Source of the DNA: Acetobacteraceae bacterium
GTDB taxonomy: Bacteria > Pseudomonadota > Alphaproteobacteria > Acetobacterales > Acetobacteraceae
Assembly (NCBI GenBank): GCA_027306955.1
Contig: DAHUXX010000149.1
Location: 1-6,699, forward strand
Direction of reading: 5' to 3'
Length of the DNA stretch: 6,699 bases
The notes below the pieces were generated by a model. It was given only the letters and a program-made list of their open reading frames with translations, was not told the origin of the DNA and searched no databases. Positions 6,294 through 6,699 of the stretch are shown here, in pieces. A program made the position numbers and the translations under genes. Numbering within the stretch: position 1 is the first letter of the stretch; each line of letters starts with the position of its first letter.

Positions 6294-6699
6294 ATGAAGA
6301 TCTTCATCTCCGTCGATATCGAGGGCGTGGCCGGCGTGGTGACGCCGGAGGAGGGGCAGCCGGGCAACCCGGAATACGAGCGGGCGAGGCGGCTGATGAC
6401 CGGCGAGGCGAATGCCGCCATCGCCGGGGCGTTCGAGGGGGGTGCCGGCGAGGTGCTGGTCAATGACAGCCATGGCCCGATGGTGAACCTGTTGGTGGAG
6501 GAGCTCGACCCGCGCGCGGAATTGATCCGTGGCAACATCAAGCCGCTCGGCATGTTTGCGGGGCTGGACGAGCCGACGGTGGCCGCACAGTCAGTGCCCG
6601 CGTCGCTTGAACGATGCGCTCAGCGAGTTGGGAGCGAAGAGTCGCCAGGGTCTCTTCGTCCGGAGCCGGAACGTCAACGTGAGATGCCGAATAGGCCAG
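6294..6699 (+). CDS. M55-family D-aminopeptidase (DppA-type), 5' part only, apparently interrupted
   Basis: The first ~97 residues are a clear N-terminus of the DppA family of zinc D-aminopeptidases, which hydrolyse D-amino-acid peptides such as D-Ala-D-Ala. Visible hallmarks are S-V-D8-I-E10-G and V-N-D-S-H60-G-P; Asp8, Glu10 and His60 match three zinc ligands of Bacillus subtilis DppA. After G-L-D-E-P-T-V-A-A (residues 90-98) the family should continue with a hydrophobic strand and G-Y-H, including the fourth ligand His104. Instead the frame reads an Arg/Glu/Pro-rich stretch to the window edge with no stop. The simplest reading is that the gene is broken by foreign DNA, or by an assembly join, near 6588, and would be inactive as it stands. 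The complete family protein is about 270 residues. The gene is on the same strand as the hydrogenase operon but has no evident functional link to it. Confidence 0.75.
   Translation, partial: MKIFISVDIEGVAGVVTPEEGQPGNPEYERARRLMTGEANAAIAGAFEGGAGEVLVNDSHGPMVNLLVEELDPRAELIRGNIKPLGMFAGLDEPTVAAQSVPASLERCAQRVGSEESPGSLRPEPERQREMPNRP
6588..6699 (-). other. Possible foreign DNA with the 3' end of a minus-strand reading frame
   Basis: Past the point where the M55 peptidase loses family resemblance, the minus strand has a frame open from the right edge to a TGA at 6540-6538. Its first ~37 residues look protein-like and helical, including H-V-D-V-P-A-P-D-E-E-T-L and L-R-S-Q-L-A-E-R-I-V-Q-A. Beyond about 6588 the frame reads into peptidase DNA. 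Its codons have weaker third-position GC bias than the hydrogenase genes. It could be the end of a transposase or another gene brought in by insertion, but I recognise no family and see no inverted or direct repeat at the join. Confidence 0.3.

Noticed and set aside
6522..6541. TTGAT and ATCAA half-sites in the M55 peptidase gene
   Set aside because: The half-sites are 10 nt apart instead of 4 and lie inside a conserved coding region, so they do not make an FNR-type box.

Overview
The window is very GC-rich with strong third-position GC bias. It looks like chromosomal DNA of an aerobic, high-GC proteobacterium, most plausibly an alphaproteobacterium of the Acetobacteraceae/Rhodospirillales kind. 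That placement is an inference from composition and gene families, not a proven assignment. Its core (about 1153-6182) is one compact plus-strand operon for a cytoplasmic, NAD(P)-linked [NiFe] hydrogenase of the group 3b (sulfhydrogenase) type.

Layout. Positions 1-334 hold no convincing gene and are visibly less GC-rich than the rest. A DUF2459-type lipoprotein gene follows (about 371-1060). A 92-nt gap then contains a near-perfect FNR/FixK-type box (1078-1091) and a strong ribosome binding site. The operon runs: beta iron-sulfur subunit (1153-2361), a stand-alone cyclic-nucleotide-binding-domain protein (2348-2812), gamma FAD/NAD(P)/[2Fe-2S] subunit (2809-3663), delta small subunit with three predicted [4Fe-4S] clusters (3666-4460), alpha NiFe large subunit (4435-5724) and the C-terminal-processing maturation endopeptidase (5721-6182). 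Neighbouring genes overlap by 4-26 nt or are 2 nt apart, so translation is probably coupled throughout. After a 111-nt gap an M55 D-aminopeptidase (DppA-type) gene starts at 6294. Its sequence departs from the family near codon 98 and runs off the window, which suggests a junction with foreign DNA near 6588.

How the genes work together. Alpha oxidises or produces H2 at the NiFe site. Electrons pass through the delta clusters and the beta/gamma iron-sulfur centres to FAD on gamma, which exchanges hydride with NAD(P). The endopeptidase trims the short tail of alpha after nickel insertion. The genes for making the Fe(CN)2CO group and inserting nickel (hypA-F) are not in the window and must lie elsewhere. 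The FNR-type box suggests induction under low oxygen.

The least-explained component is the 154-residue cNMP-domain protein inside the operon. It has no DNA-binding domain and lacks the canonical cAMP-binding glutamate, so it may be a regulatory or structural partner of the enzyme. The complex itself is a known type; I see no wholly new system here.
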